NCBI GenBank assembly: GCA_945870545.1
Contig: CAMBTF010000108.1
Location: forward strand, 1 to 6,186
Source of the DNA: Akkermansia muciniphila
GTDB taxonomy: Bacteria > Verrucomicrobiota > Verrucomicrobiia > Verrucomicrobiales > Akkermansiaceae
Direction: 5' to 3'
DNA length: 6,186 nt
Part shown: positions 5,354 through 6,186 of the stretch, in pieces
Layout: every line of letters begins with the position of its first letter
Numbering within the stretch: the stretch's first letter is position 1
The notes under the pieces: model-generated
Databases searched by the model: none
Told to the model about the DNA's origin: nothing
The model's input: only the letters and a program-made list of their open reading frames with translations
Made by a program: the position numbers and the translations under genes

Positions 5354-6186
5354 ATGAAAATCCCCTCCATCCTCATTCCCCTCCTCCTCATACTTCTTCC
5401 CAGTATTGCCTTTTCCCAGGACTGGCCGCGCTACCTTGGGCCGGATGGATCGGGGATGGTGGAGGGGAAAATCCGGACGAATTGGAAAGAGCAGAAGCCG
5501 AAGGAACTCTGGCGCAAGGATCTCGGCAAGGGTTGCACCAGCTTTGCGATCGCTGGCGAGAAAGTCGTGGTCATGGGTAACAAGGACAACACCGACATCG
5601 TCTGGTGCCTCGATGCGGCGACGGGGAAGGAAATCTGGACTCACAGATACCCCGAGAAACTCGACCCGAAGCTTTATGATGGCGGCCCGAACGCCACGCC
5701 GACGATCGACGGGGATGTCGTTTACACGCTCAGCAAATCCGGGAACCTGTTCTGCCTTTCCATGGCGGACGGAAAACCGAAATGGAACGTCCATTACAAA
5801 AAGGATTTCAAGGGCAAGGTGCCGGATTGGGGATTTTCCGCCTCGCCTGTGGTGAAAGGAAACCTGCTCTACTGCCTGCCTTGTGCGGACGACGGCGGCC
5901 TATACGCGCTGGAGAAATCCACCGGTAAGGTGAGCTGGAAATCGGGCGACGACACCAAGCCGGGATACGCGACCCCGGTCTTTTTCACCCACAAGGGCAA
6001 GGAACTCGTCGCGGCATTCCATGGCCGCCAGCTCGTGGCCTACAATCTCGATGGCAAGGGCGGACCTGTCTTCGATTTCGGCTGGCGGACATCCTATGAC
6101 GTGAATGCCAGCAATCCCCAATACCACGACGGCATGATGTTCCTCGCCTCCGGCTACGGCATGGGCTACGTGGTCATCGATGTCTC
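5354..6186 (+). CDS. Secreted PQQ-like beta-propeller repeat protein (3' end outside window)
   Basis: 277 residues are visible and the frame is still open at the window end. The N-terminus is a Sec signal peptide: MKIP, a Leu/Ile-rich core (about 6-15) and an A-F-S site at 19-21, with cleavage likely before Q22, so the protein should be exported. The mature part opens with DWPRYLGPDGSG (23-34), the common start of PQQ-like propeller proteins in Verrucomicrobia and Planctomycetes. Propeller-blade motifs follow: IVWCLDAATGKEIWTHRYP (82-100), NLFCLSMADGKPKWNVHY (131-148), GLYALEKSTGKVSWKSG (182-198) and ELVAAFHGRQLVAYNLDGKG (217-236). The repeated 'L-x-A-x-T/D-G-K-x-x-W' is the PQQ_2 / outer-membrane assembly (BamB)-like blade signature. 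Catalytic residues of quinoprotein alcohol dehydrogenases were not identified, so binding of PQQ or enzyme activity should not be assumed; many such proteins are structural or ligand-binding. The ATG at 5354 gives the signal peptide directly, although no strong Shine-Dalgarno is visible. It lies 71 bases after gcvP, beyond a hairpin and a TTGACA box, and is probably transcribed separately. Confidence 0.88.
   Translation, partial: MKIPSILIPLLLILLPSIAFSQDWPRYLGPDGSGMVEGKIRTNWKEQKPKELWRKDLGKGCTSFAIAGEKVVVMGNKDNTDIVWCLDAATGKEIWTHRYPEKLDPKLYDGGPNATPTIDGDVVYTLSKSGNLFCLSMADGKPKWNVHYKKDFKGKVPDWGFSASPVVKGNLLYCLPCADDGGLYALEKSTGKVSWKSGDDTKPGYATPVFFTHKGKELVAAFHGRQLVAYNLDGKGGPVFDFGWRTSYDVNASNPQYHDGMMFLASGYGMGYVVIDV

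Overview
The window looks like chromosomal DNA from a GC-rich Verrucomicrobia-type bacterium. This is inferred from gene character only: a 'WIAPWFE'-type Y1 transposase (RAYT), a secreted PQQ-like beta-propeller protein beginning 'DWPRYLGPDG', and a GYF_2/TM2 gene pair are all familiar from Verrucomicrobia and Planctomycetes. No rRNA or other phylogenetic marker is present, so the assignment is tentative.

Layout, left to right. Bases 1-96 are the C-terminal end of a small TM2-domain membrane protein. After 18 bases and in the same reading frame comes a membrane protein (115-834) that fuses an N-terminal GYF_2 domain to a CPBP/Rce1-like intramembrane protease domain. Bases 835-973 are AT-rich, with a perfect 12-bp tandem duplication and a good promoter match, and lead into a complete RAYT transposase (974-2089). 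Bases 2090-2459 hold no intact gene. On the minus strand, however, they contain a decayed fragment (2149-2358) of a pyridoxamine-5'-phosphate-oxidase-like (general stress protein 26-type) gene, with an internal TAA, no start codon and no 3' half. Next is a full-length glycine dehydrogenase (decarboxylating), gcvP (2460-5282). Its stop codon lies in a 9-bp hairpin, followed by a TTGACA box and then a secreted PQQ-like beta-propeller protein (5354 to the window end, incomplete).

How the genes relate. TM2 and GYF_2-CPBP probably form one transcription unit of envelope proteins. The RAYT is a separate, probably acquired, unit, and its right flank abuts the broken oxidase-like gene, so insertion or rearrangement probably removed the rest of that gene. 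gcvP is the P-protein of the glycine cleavage system, but gcvT and gcvH are not next to it here and no glycine riboswitch was recognised upstream. The PQQ-like gene appears to have its own transcription start.

I did not find a convincing new multi-gene system. The most informative items are the antisense pseudogene remnant beside the RAYT, the GYF_2-CPBP fusion with an altered first active-site motif and TTG start, and the promoter/tandem repeat ahead of the transposase.
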